Source: Clitopilus passeckerianus (Eukaryota > Basidiomycota > Agaricomycetes > Agaricales > Entolomataceae). From it: 64,000 nucleotides of DNA. Each line of letters opens with the position of its first letter. The first letter of the stretch is position 1. The notes under the pieces are model-generated. The model had not been told where the DNA came from, did not search any database, and saw nothing but the letters and a program-made list of their open reading frames with translations. The translations under genes were made by a program, and so were the position numbers. The stretch spans positions 210,580-274,579 of the forward strand of contig CALYLX010000016.1 of NCBI GenBank assembly GCA_944990035.1, read 5' to 3'. Shown here one piece after another: positions 37,569 through 48,780 of the stretch.

Positions 37569-39871
37569 ATGCCGCCACCCAAACCGCGGGCAAATGACAT
37601 TGGCAAACAATTCGCAGAAATCAGCGACGCGTCAATATCATTCCAGATTCCGGTTGGCTCATCGAACGACGAATTCATACTAGATAGCGATCCAGGAGAG
37701 TTCCTTGAGGATGTCGCACCAACGCCTGGACCATCACGTCTACGCCTCGCATTTCCAATGTCAGAATCACCAGGGGAGGTTACTCCGAAATCTTCACGTC
37801 AAATCTCTGTCTCCGTACCACCCCGTGAACCCCAAGTCAAATCAGCAACTTCTCTAGAGCCCGAGCTCACTTCCTTCGTAAAACCTCAGGAAGCCGCACC
37901 ATACGACCTTTCTCCTGAGGATGCCACACCTCGGCCCACCCTGCGTTTAACTACGGGGAAGGCGCCCAGAATATTCCCAGGGGCATCACCTGTCAAAGAC
38001 AGGCTTGATGCTATTCGATCCTCATTGAATGAGCTCGGCCCAAAAGCTGCTGCACCTGGACCGCCGATAGCAAATCCAGTTAGTGCAGGGACAGCAAAAC
38101 CGTTGAAGACCAATGCCAATGACAAACGGCCCTCGGGACCATCGAAACCGGTGCGTAATTTCTACCATCTTGTCCAAATGTCTACTCACCTACCTCGTCT
38201 AGACTACGATCTCGGGTGGCATTGCGAAGAAGGCGAGGACAAGCAGCTCCAAACCCCTTCGAAGAATGGGGCCAAGAAGTCAAGGCTCAAAGAGCTCCAA
38301 TACATCTAATCAGCCTTTCGATACCACGCCGCCGTTCGAGTCTACACCCCGCGTAACCGCATCTACACCCCCAACACCACCTCAAATTTTTTTAGGACCG
38401 GCACTGGCGGTACAACCGCAGTGTCTCGCCAGTTCAAAGTACGTCAGAGGGATCATCTATCTAAAAACAGACATTGATTCTTCATTGCCCTCTAGCCCTC
38501 CGATCGAGAATGCCACCCCTGGCCTATGCTTGGCCCAAGAGGACCCTTCTTTATCTATCATCGCCCACGTCAGCCCGAAGCACAACAATCCCCTTACCGT
38601 CTCTCAGCTTTCTCCATCCAAGCAAGCTTTGACCCACAGAGAACCAGAATCTCCACCGGCATCCCATCGTCGTAGCTTGGGGAAGAGACCGTTTTCGGTT
38701 ACTACCTCCGAGGATCCGGATTCTCAGCTCCTTTCACAGAAGAGAACCAAAGTTTCCTCGACGAAACCTGCGGCTCCTCGAGCGGACGGAACTGCACCTG
38801 ATAACGCTCGCCACCATCTCGATACTTCCTTGAAACCCGACTCTAGAACTGCCTTGAGGCAAACTCGGGCGGTGGCGCGTGGCAGGGTCGTGACTGAAAG
38901 CCAACTTGACAGAGGTAAATCTCTGCGGAGAATAGCATCCACAAACACCAAGACGAGCAAGCTATTCTCGTCTGCTAGTGGCGTTTCCAGGAGTCAACGA
39001 CCCGAGCCAAAACGTTTATCCTCGTCTGATGGTAGATTGAGGTCTGGACCGACGCGTTCGACTAGGGCGGATACCAAGATAACTGCTGCGCAGCGCTCAA
39101 GGCCAGATCAGGGGAAAGACGCCTTGATTGCCCAAAATGTGAAATCCAAGACGAAGGCTACCTCTGCAGCTGAAGATGATAAAGAGAATAAGCGGGTAAG
39201 TCGCGCCGTTCCTTGAATCTTCCTTCCTGGGGGTCGTCATACGCTCGTTCATTGGTGCTTGATGGCTCTTCTCCACAAAGCTTGAAGGGCCGAACCTACC
39301 CGAAGCTTTTTTCACCCTCCGATTATGCATTACGATATGAAGAGTGACATGGGCTGATTCTTCTGATTTTATCCAGGTAGCTTTCCCCCTCTCAAACGCC
39401 ACCAAGCCTGTCGAGTTCACGTTTCGGTCTGAAGCTCGGCTGGAAGCTCGCAAATCGGAGTCTGAGCATGCTGTAGAAGGGTCTTTGACAGCTTCGAAAC
39501 GGCGAGGAGTTCCGTCGCAGATACCCGATTACAAGACGCTCCATGCTCAAGATGAAGCACGACGTTCACAGCGAAAAGCACCCGCTGCACCGACGATCCC
39601 TCACCCATTCAACCTTTCCACTGAGAACCGAGTACGCGAGAGACAGGTATTCGACGACCATGTTCGTGAGAAGGAACGTGAGTTGGAATTGGTGATGGAG
39701 CAGAAGCGACGAGAGAAAGAAGAGGAGGAGGAGCGGGAGATCAGAGAGTTACGGAAGAAAGCCATTCCAAAGGCTCATGTCGTTCCAGAATGGTACAAGG
39801 ACGCGCCTAAACGAACGAATAAAGCCCGGGAGGTTGGCGTCGCAGGAAGCTTTGCTGGGCCTGTGGCCTAG
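37569..39871 (+). CDS. TPX2 C-terminal domain protein (microtubule/spindle-associated)
   Basis: Exons 37569-38150, 38203-38438, 38496-39195, 39377-39871; 670 aa. The first 500 residues are low-complexity, rich in Pro, Ser, Thr, Arg and Lys and probably disordered. The C-terminus has the TPX2-family signature: short basic/proline blocks (PVEFTFRSEARLEAR; PTIPHPFNLSTENR) followed by a long charged helix (VREKERELELVMEQKRREKE) and KKAIPKAHVVPEWYKDAPKR. TPX2 proteins bind microtubules and activate Aurora kinase during spindle assembly; fungal versions are poorly conserved outside the C-terminus. The 57-nt segment 38439-38495 has good splice signals but is a multiple of three, so retention would also stay in frame. 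Start is the first ATG after an upstream in-frame stop. Confidence 0.75.
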
Positions 39872-41053
39872 AGCCGACGACTGACCACCGATATTCTGGT
39901 GTAGATTGTGACTGTACCATCCGATCGTCATCCCTGATTGTGATATTTTATGCTTCTTTATCCCAGTCAGTCCATGGCATTCCCTGCGTGTTGAATATTA
40001 CGGAATGCATATCACTTTGAGCGTCTCGATCAAATTCCTTTAACTGGTGCCTCTGATCTTAGGTCGCGCCGAATCCATACAAGAGACATGTTATACCAGG
40101 TATAGCAGTTATGGTGCGCAGCGTCAACGTCATGGATTGGCGACTTACTCTGCTTTTGTGCGATTACTGAGGAGGGGCGGCAGGTGGCGGCACACCCGAG
40201 GACACCGGACGGCTTGGGATTGCCACCTAGTTTTCATTATCCTGCGGTTAAAGAGTTCTCTACGCGACCCACAGCACTTAATGCTATGCTTTAGGAGCCC
40301 CTCTAAACGACCACAAAGTCGGGTTTGAAGGTACTTACGAGGAGTATTCGCCGAACCTACACACCTTTTCGAAAGGGTTTAATTTTACGAGAGAAGACAC
40401 ACAATATTAGTCTGCGAAAACAATCCAATGACAAGCACGAGTACATAAGTGCAACAACAACAATCATCGTATCCACATAACAGGAGCCATCGGCTTACGC
40501 TAAATAGCTTCTGCACACCTGTTCAACTCCATGATCGTGTTATTTCCAGGCCGCAAAAGCGGGTGCCTTAATTCCACTGCAGTTCATGGGGCCGCAAAGG
40601 CTTGTCATACCGCTGCCTGACCGTTGGGCATCATGAGCATCATGAACGTGTCGTTTTGCCTGTTCCTGTGACTAACACCTGAGCTACCTTTCCCAATTAT
40701 CGGGATCCCATTGATAAATAGGATCGTATCCTATGCATCCAAATGGACAAACCCGGGTTTGCACCAAACTGATATAAGTATAAACGGTGGCAGTGTGGAT
40801 AGGGTCGGTTCGATTTATTAGAACGGATTTGGATGGTTACCTTTTTCTGATAGTGAACCAAGCCAAATGAACCATTCATCCGCATTAGGATAATGAACTT
40901 GTTATCGGGGAAGGAAATTACAGCCCATCTCATACCAATCTGTTTTGTCATATCGACGGCTCAGACGGATCGGCCACGAGACCTGGACGCCACTCGTTCG
41001 GATCGGTAGACCTTGCCGCCTAACTCTCCTCTCGCTATAGACGCGAAATGCCA

Positions 41054-41060
41054 TATAAAA
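41054..41060 (+). promoter_or_regulatory. TATA box
   Basis: TATAAAA about 120 bp before the ATG at 41179, followed by a C/T-rich leader typical of fungal transcription starts. Confidence 0.4.
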
Positions 41061-41178
41061 GCCAGGGGAGTTTCGACTTAGTACTCCCCAATCCACTCGA
41101 GTCATCTACCTGAGCTCTTCCAAGCTACCGCTCTCACAACCAAACATCCTCTGAACTATTCTCAACTACTCTTTCGAC

Positions 41179-41373
41179 ATGCAGTTCACCATCACGAACG
41201 TTGTCGTCGACGCTGCCGTTGCCTGCTCATCGACCGGCTCACCACTCTCAACATTGCCCGTCTCACACCATGAAGCCACTGGCTCCTCACCATGCCTCGA
41301 CCATAGCGCACCCCAATGCTGCCATTGCGGTTACCGCGGTAGCCACCACCCTCAGTGCCCTTTCAGGTCGTGA
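41179..41373 (+). CDS. Possible short gene, unrecognised
   Basis: A 64-codon frame (MQFTITNVVVDAAVACSSTG...) follows a convincing TATA box and leader. A second frame (41201-41401) overlaps it, and a donor/acceptor pair could merge them. No CAAX end, signal peptide or known domain is present. It is listed because the promoter context is better than average. It may be non-coding. Confidence 0.2.
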   Translation: MQFTITNVVVDAAVACSSTGSPLSTLPVSHHEATGSSPCLDHSAPQCCHCGYRGSHHPQCPFRS

Positions 41374-42277
41374 ATGCTTTCCGCTATCCCTTCTGCAGTG
41401 AGTCTCGCTGCTTCACTCTTCCCATGTGGCGCATGTACTAAATTCTTCCTTTTCCTTAGTGATATCTCTATACCCTTGCATTGGCAACGTGAACAGCAAC
41501 AATCAACCACTGTATCATTGCTTTCGACTCACTAATTTGCACTATAATCGGCGCTATTCTATTCTACGCATCGTTATCGTATGAAGCACGCACTAGTTTT
41601 CGGGGAGGGGGCACGACGCGGGGGGAAGGAGTGGCATGGATCGACCTTCTTGTTAGGGTTAGGAACCTTGAGCCAGAGATGAAGTCATATCTATTATTTT
41701 TGTACTACCACCCATCGCAATATTCAACGCGTTTCTTGGCATCACTTTCCATCTCATTGTTCTAGAAAATCGTCCGAATTGGGCCCCAGCTCAACTCCGC
41801 CCGCCGTACAACCAAATATGGGCAAAGTATGGGGAAAGGTTTGCACGATGACCCTTCCGACCATCGGGTACCTGACCTTTTGGCTGTCTTTTTTCCCGCT
41901 GGCTGGTCTCGTCGTCTTTTGAGTGTATTTTTTTTTTTACCGCTGTCTCCATTCTGTAGCATCAAGTCGGGCTAGAATCGACTCCACAACACGCGTTGCA
42001 ACTCACGCTATATTGTTGTTGATTTCGACCTTGCAAAGGCGTTCTAGGAGGCCTCCTGGTTACCGCGAGGCGTGGAGTAAGTATTGGTGGAGGAGACCAT
42101 CGAATCTCGACCAAATACAACAAGCCAGGTTTGTGTGAAGGTAGGAACTTTCAAGTCCATTCGGGCCGGCATTCCTCATACCCGGATTAGACGCCCCTCT
42201 AAACCTTTATCATCCCCACACTCCGCCTTCTTTCACCTTCGTACACGTTTTGCGGAGAAGTGCTGCATTCTGAACTC

Positions 42278-43938
42278 ATGGCTCAGGCGTTGAACCCCCC
42301 TTCTCACTCCAACGAGATTCAAGTTACCTTTCCCGCTGAACATGTTCTACTTCTTACTCTGAATCGCCCGAAGGCGTTGAACGCAATGACACCCCGTATG
42401 ACGCAAGACTTAGAAAAAATTCTCGATTGGTTTGAGGCCGAGCAACAGCTATGGTGAGTAATTCAGGAGAAGGGAGCGAATTAGTACTTTTTTGACAATA
42501 CAACCTGCAGGGTCGTCATAGTAACTGGTGCAGGCCGGATATTCTGTGCAGGTGCAGACCTGAAAGCGTCAGTAACTCGTCCTATTGTTGCCGAAATCCC
42601 AAGGTAGCGCTCATCACATCGGTATTTGGCCAATTTAGATGGAACAACGACCAGCAATCGGGCAGCGCCAGCGAGCAAGAGGGTGTCAGGCAGAACCCAT
42701 ATGGCTTTGGTTCGATCTCGCGCCGAAAGTCACTCAAGCCAATTATCGCTGCCGTTCATGGCGGAGCCTACGGAGGCGGCATGGAATTCTTGCTCAATTG
42801 CGATTACGTCGTTGCGAGCGCGGACAGCAAATTTGCACTTCCTGAGGTAAAGCGAGGCGTCATCGCGATTCAGGGAGGTAACTGCGTTCATAGAATATCT
42901 ATCCGATTTTCTATTGCTGATAGACCATCTCTGACATAGGAATACCACGACTGGCCCGAACTGCTGGACACCAGGTGTGTAACAATTCAGTCGCTGACCG
43001 ATGTCTTCTGCCGCGAACATGGCTTTACGCAATACGGTCTGACCGAAGACGTCCGTCCTCGATGAATAATCGGCGGCTGCCTATTCAAAAATATGTACTT
43101 ATGTTGTCCTTCCTTGTCAGCTGGCTGCCGAAATGCTACTTTTGGGGAAAACGATCGACGCTGCTGACGCAAGAAGTCGCTTCGGTTTGTGAGTTGCAGT
43201 TCCTTTCCTGGCCTCCCGCCCCTCCCATCTCCGGGAGGGAATCGGTCGTTTTCCATTGACATCAGCGTCTAACATAATGGCTAACGCCACGACACATATC
43301 CTTTCGCTTGACAATTCAGTTTACTTCGTTCAGACAGCTCGAGCTAATCCATTTTCGACAGCGTCAACCAGGTGGTGCCAGCACCACAAGTACTCGATGC
43401 GGCCATTGCCGCAGCTCGACAGATCACTTCCAACTCACCCGATGCTGTTCAGTCCACCAAAGAGTGCCTGCTGATCTCTCAGGAAGTCGGGGTTCACGAG
43501 ACCGTGTCGATTCACCTTGGCAGCCCGGCCACTACACGGGTTTACAAGGGCGACAATATCAAAGTGCGTCTTGTGACCATATTCTCAACTATTATCGAAG
43601 CTGATAAGATTCTTTGACTCGTCTCCCATTTGCTCCCGTGCACTATAACGACATCTACTCACCCATCTTCACCTGAATTTGATATTTGATGTCGTACGAA
43701 TGACCTGTCGTTCGCTGCTGGTTATGCGGATCTGATGGTGTTTGCGTTTACACCATCATCAGGAGGGGTTGAAGGCTTTCACCGAGGTTAGTCGTTGTTC
43801 TACCAGGCTGTTCCGGGCGGCCACATGATGGCTGCGATCTCCCACCTCTCGTGCTTTGTTGGTTGTTCCTGGCTGACCAGCGGCTTTTCTTCCTTACAGA
43901 AACGCTCTCCTGCCTGGAAAACCCCAGCGAAACTCTGA
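42278..43938 (+). CDS. Enoyl-CoA hydratase/isomerase family protein, PTS1-like C-terminus
   Basis: Exons 42278-42453, 42511-42567, 42639-42877, 42940-42974, 43121-43188, 43362-43563, 43763-43786, 43900-43938; 279 aa. Crotonase fold: VLLLTLNRPKALNAMTPRM at the N-terminus, oxyanion-hole motifs GAGRIFCAGADLKA and AAVHGGAYGGGMEFLLNCDY, then LPEVKRGVIAIQGGIPRLAR and RFGFVNQVVPAPQ. It hydrates 2-enoyl-CoA or acts on a related acyl-CoA. The C-terminus SPAWKTPAKL ends in AKL, an SKL-like peroxisomal signal, pointing to peroxisomal beta-oxidation; no mitochondrial presequence is seen. The two last exons (24 and 39 coding nt) are short, so the C-terminus deserves confirmation. Confidence 0.87.
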
Positions 43939-46592
43939 GTGTAGATTCTTACTCTCATTCGGGCCTGTAAAAAGACAGTTCTGACTGGTACCTTTTGATA
44001 CTATTTGTGTTCAAATTGGACAATGTCTACAAGAATAGAGATTTTCGCGGACTTTCGTCTACCCTTCTCTACTCTCATGCTCGTGTGCACAACCCAATAA
44101 GAGGAGAACGCGATGGCGGCGGTTCCGGAGTGAGAGCTAGGCCCCGTCAGACACATGTTGGTAACTAGTGGGCTCGCGAAAAACGACAGGTGTCCAATTT
44201 GTATGTAGATTCACTTTCGATTGCTCGGCGCCCAGCAATACAGACAAGATGTTCCAGAGCTGGTATGTCATAATGTCCCTGATTCAAGCAAAGTTTTTGT
44301 GACCTGATAATCTGAGATTATGTATAGAGGCAAGGCACCACACTCTGAGCACTTCGCGCGTAAGTTAATTATACCAGGCACCTTGGACGGTTGACTAGTT
44401 GGTAGCAGAGGCACGCTAGAATATGCTGCACGTCACGATAACAAGAGAAAATACGGCCACTTTAGGCCTAAGATCGCTGCTAACTTCAATTCCTTCCTTC
44501 CTTGCGGCATGAAAGGTCCCAATCGGCTAAGAGACCGAATGTAATGCTCCCGCTCGGTCCAACTGCCTCTATGATAATATGAATGAGCAAACCAGCCAGC
44601 TGACGGCGGTCGCCAAGTCCGAATTGGCAAAAGTTCTTGGGTGGAAAACGCTCTATGTCTTTGTCCAACATTTGACCCAGCGTGGTAGAGGAAGTTGTGC
44701 CTCCTGACATCGTTGCCAGCCAGCCGGCAGAAAGCATCAGCTCACGTTGAGTTCATGTCATTCGACATTTCCCGTCACATGCTACTTGGAGATCGTCGCG
44801 GGAAGCATCAGGCGACTTTGGGTCAACTAAAGGTCAGGCATCCAGGTCACTGGATGAGGACAAACCGGGAGTGAATTGCGCTATCATCTCTGTTGGCTGG
44901 ATATGAGCATGAGAAGCCGACCTCTGTATACAAAGTACGGCATGCGACCCCTGGCGATCTGCAAAGGCCTTGACATGTCAGGATTCACGATTCTTACGAC
45001 CCATGGCATGATTGACAAGCTCGCTTGACCCTTCCAGGTGCGTATCTTTGCACCCCCACACGTGCTAAATGGTATACGAGTTGTTCAATGAAACAGAGTA
45101 AACCGGTTAGGTTCAAGCGCTCGTGAAGGATCCAAAGAATCCTCCTTGATTTAAACGTGGTGTTCTGACGCGTTTCGCGAGAATCGGACTGAGGGGAGAT
45201 ACACACCCGGTATTTAACTGATTCGCCTGTTCACAGTTGGCGACTCAGGGATGCTGCGAAGTAGCGCACGGATTACCGTTTTTGGTAATGAAGTACGCTT
45301 TATCCCGTAGATGACAGGTCACTTCACAGCGCAGTCCACTAACCCTGAGGATAAACTGGTACAAAGTGTCAAACAATAGCTCAGTCAAGGGCAAAGACAG
45401 CCGTATCTCTGTGGAGTCAGGATTTTCATGCAGTAGAAAGCCGATTCGTTCGTGGGGCGCAAGGAGGTGGGGATGCCATTGCCCGTTGACGAACCAGCGT
45501 CAGCCGGATGTTAAAGTGCTTAAGCGACAATTGGGTCGTTGTAATTACAATCGCATATGGCGTATGAGCACCGAGAACAGGTCCATCTATTGAATACCTT
45601 GTGGTACCTCCCCAGTAATGCGTTTAAGTCCGATTACACGCTGGAGAAAAATCCCGAAACTTTATCCGAGAGCTTATACACCGGGAAGAAGCACAGCACC
45701 CTCCGCGATTTCGAAACCACCTAAGATCAGAAGGAGATTGGGAAGGCCCATGTATATCGGCCCCTTTGTGATACGATGACCTCAAGTGATGTTCGTTGTG
45801 CTTGTGCCCGAACTCGTGCGCCCTCTACCGCCGAAAAGCAGGTCATGATTACTGTACACGGGACAGCCTGATGAATCGTTGTCCAGGAGTCAGGTAGGGA
45901 ACTGAATAGAGGAAGCTCTGGAACGCCGACATGGTCGACAGCACCATCAGAGACGGTGATAAGACTCCAAATGGAGGCTTTTAAGCAACTAAGCAGTGCA
46001 TGCAGCCTGATTCGCCTGGAAACTGCGAACCAGCATGGTGGTTAAGTCGAGGGGGCAATCTCGAAAATCTTGATAGTGCAGTGGAATGAATGGATCCTGG
46101 ATTCGTGGCAGATCAAACTCGTCGTACAATAGTCAATGTTAAATCAACTCAATTGGTACCCAAGTCGAACCAAAAGACTGCGGGAGCGGTGGGTCGGGAT
46201 TCGCTCTGGAGAACAAGCAATTCTATTCTATGGTGGCCGGCCAACGCCAGAGTTGGTAAGAACGTTTGATTTAGTCATGATCGAATTCATTCATGAAAGC
46301 TATTTCGAGACCAAGTCCCTGCTGTTATGAAAAGCCTCCAGTACCAAAGAGGTTAACAGATCGTGTTTGCTGATTCATGTCTTTATAAAAAAAACAGAGC
46401 GGCAGGATGCAGGGGCAGCTATATTCCGGCCAATAGAGAGAGCAACACAAGGGGCGCCTGAGCCCACCTGAGGTGAACATCGTGGTCCGGAGTCACATCC
46501 GAAGTTGGTGATCGCTGCGGGAATGAGCGGCAGTCGTGCGAACCTTATTCCTGAAAGAGAATTCCAGGAAAACTCGTTAAGGGTGTCTTTCA
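43939..46592. other. 2.65 kb without a gene
   Basis: Only short unrelated open frames on both strands; likely degraded DNA. The last 200 bp are the presumed ATP23 promoter. Confidence 0.4.
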
Positions 46593-47531
46593 ATGAGTGA
46601 CTCTGACAAGACTCCTTCCTCCCAAACCCCTTCACCTTCCTCTGAGTCACCAAGACCGTCGAATGCATTTGAGAAATGGCGCAGAAAGGTTATGCTCGTC
46701 ACGGGCATCGGTGTAACGGAGGAAGAACGTCTATCCGACCTTAGGCAACACCAGACTCGACATTGCGAAAGGACGAAAGAATACCTCATGAATTACAGTG
46801 AGTCATCTGCGCCAAGCGCGGTGGTCATCATCTAACCTTTCTATCTCCTGTCTAGGCCCTGTCGTTGTCTTTATGCTGAAGCATCTGGAGCTCTCCGGTT
46901 GTGCTGTTCCGCGGCAGAACGTTCTCTGTGCTCCCTGCGACATGACGCGCGCTGGCGGTTTTACTCCTGACCCTGGGGCAGTCATCCTCTGCGCGGGCCA
47001 GTTCTTCAACCAAAAACACATGGAAACGACCTTGGTGCACGAGCTGGTGCATATGTACGATCATTGCAGGTTCAAGGTCGATTGGAAGAATCTGCGGCAT
47101 CATGCGTGTAGTGAGGTAGGACCCTTGAACTTTGTTATTGTCTTTCATCTTGAGTCTAATTCCGTCGACTGTTGTTCTAGATTCGTGCTAATAGTCTGAG
47201 TGGGGATTGCCGGTACACCAGAGAACTTCGTCGCGGCTTTGTTGCGTTTTCGAAGCAACACCAGGTAACATTCGGCTTACCTTCTAATCCACCTGTCATT
47301 GGCTCATGATTTTTTCTTTACCACCTTTCGTCAGGCATGCGTACGTCGACGAGCAATAGAATCTGTTATGGCAAATCCGTCATGTCCCGACAGAGATGCT
47401 GCAGAAAAAGCTGTGAACGAAGTATGGGAAAGCTGTTTCAACGATACTCGGCCGTTTGATGAGGTGAGTGTGGCGTCACTCTGGTTCTCACACTGTGCAT
47501 TCCTGATCATCGGTTGCTCTAGATTTATTGA
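46593..47531 (+). CDS. ATP23: Mitochondrial inner membrane protease ATP23
   Basis: Exons 46593-46797, 46856-47115, 47181-47264, 47335-47463, 47523-47531; 228 aa. A metalloprotease of the intermembrane space that processes the Atp6 precursor and chaperones F1Fo ATP synthase assembly. The zinc motif HELVH is at about 130-134 ([14 protein letters not shown]). Conserved cysteines ([20 protein letters not shown]) fit Mia40-dependent import, since no presequence is needed. The C-terminal [14 protein letters not shown] and the ending RPFDEIY are family hallmarks. The last three codons (IY and stop) sit on their own 9-nt coding exon segment. Confidence 0.92.
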
Positions 47532-47909
47532 AATTTGCTTGGTTTCTGCTTGGCCTCAAATTTCACCAACGTCGTTTTCAAGCTGTACTCAACCCCGACT
47601 TATTCAACCACCTTGAGAGGATTCCCTATTGCGCCGCCAGCTATTATTACATTTATACTCTCTATTTTTAATGTTCTACTAGACTGTAGAAATCAGCAGC
47701 ATTGCCAATGTTAGAACGGATGTGATGTAATCGGCTAGGGTGGTGACAGGAATACGTCGAGGAAGTGATGTGATTGCACATGTTTGTCCGGGTATAAAGA
47801 TTTTGGTCGCACGGCATCTCCTACTCGACTTTCGCCTTTCTCCTCCCAGTTACCACTCATTATAATACACCTCTTCACCTCAAAAGTACCCCTTCAAACG
47901 TCTTCAAGA
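47532..47909. other. Intergenic with TATA box
   Basis: ATP23 3' region and promoter of the GPI protein gene. Confidence 0.5.
47793..47798 (+). promoter_or_regulatory. TATA box of GPI protein gene
   Basis: TATAAA 117 bp before the ATG at 47910, followed by a pyrimidine-rich leader. Confidence 0.55.
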
Positions 47910-48780
47910 ATGTTCAACAAGGTCGCGTAAGTGCATTCGCAGCTTTCGAGGAAATACTGTATTGAGCGTGACGCTGATTCGTGTGGTAACCAATAGCCTT
48001 CTTTCTGCCATTCTCCCTTTGGTCGCTGGTCTTACCCTCGAGATCCCGGAAAACATCGTCAGCGGTGGTCAAGTTACCGTTAACTGGGACTTCCAGAACT
48101 CCGACCCGTGAGTGCTCTGAAAACTTGTCAGAAAACCCGTGCCAATTCTTTCGGATCCAGCGTCTTCTCCCTTTACTTGGTCAACGAGGACTTCCACGAC
48201 TCCTTCGCCATTGCAAATAACGTGCAGCCCACCCAAGGCAGCCTCACTCTCGTCATCCCTGTTGTTCCCATTCGGTAAGCACAAGGCAACCTCGTTTTGT
48301 GTATCTCTTAATTGAGAGCGTTTTATCTAGTGATGGCTACACCCTGAAAGCCGTCAACATTGGCAACATCAACGATGTCTATTCGGAAACTGGTAGTTTC
48401 TCCGTTGCCGCCAACCCCTCGGCTTCCTCTGTTCCTCCCGTTTCCACCACCTCTTCTTCAGCTTCTTCGGGCACTCGCACATCTTCCGCCACTGTGCCAG
48501 TAATGTAAGCAGCTAAGTCCCGTGATCGCGAATCACAAAGTCTGATTGACGCCTGCCATTTAGCACACCCAGCACGAGCGGCACTTCATCCGGTTTTGGT
48601 GTCACCGTTTCCAACTCTGCTAGCAGCGCTGCCACCACTTCTGGCTCTGCGACCACCTCGCCTGGTGCCGCCGAGACCACCAATGCCGCGGGTACCCCCG
48701 TCAAGTTCTCTGCCAACGCCAATGCTATCGCCGCTATTGTCTTATCCGCAGTTGCTGGTGCCGCCTACTTGACTCTCTAA
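47910..48780 (+). CDS. Kre9/Knh1-type Ser/Thr-rich GPI-anchored cell-wall protein
   Basis: Exons 47910-47926, 47997-48107, 48161-48274, 48331-48504, 48564-48780; 210 aa. Signal peptide MFNKVALLSAILPLVAG. An N-terminal beta-rich domain (about 19-100: LTLEIPENIVSGGQVTVNWD, TLKAVNIGNINDVYSETGSF) matches the Ser-Thr-rich GPI family (Pfam PF10342) related to yeast Kre9/Knh1. A Ser/Thr-rich, probably O-glycosylated stalk follows. A C-terminal hydrophobic tail (NAIAAIVLSAVAGAAYLTL) fits a GPI-attachment signal. Expected at the cell wall or plasma membrane. The short exon 1 and strong TATA box suggest a highly expressed gene. A role in beta-1,6-glucan assembly is only by analogy. Confidence 0.87.

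Larger units (their letters stand above)
39872..42277. other. 2.4 kb, mostly intergenic
   Basis: Contains a good core promoter (TATAAAA 41054-41060) before a short open frame at 41179; see the separate entry. Otherwise no gene seen; a T run lies at about 41930-41938. Confidence 0.4.

Noticed and set aside
44433..44737. Minus-strand 83-codon frame sharing a GDRRQ stretch with 52269-52715
   Set aside because: Only a roughly 15-bp GACGGCGGTCGCCA core is shared; too short to call a repeat or gene.
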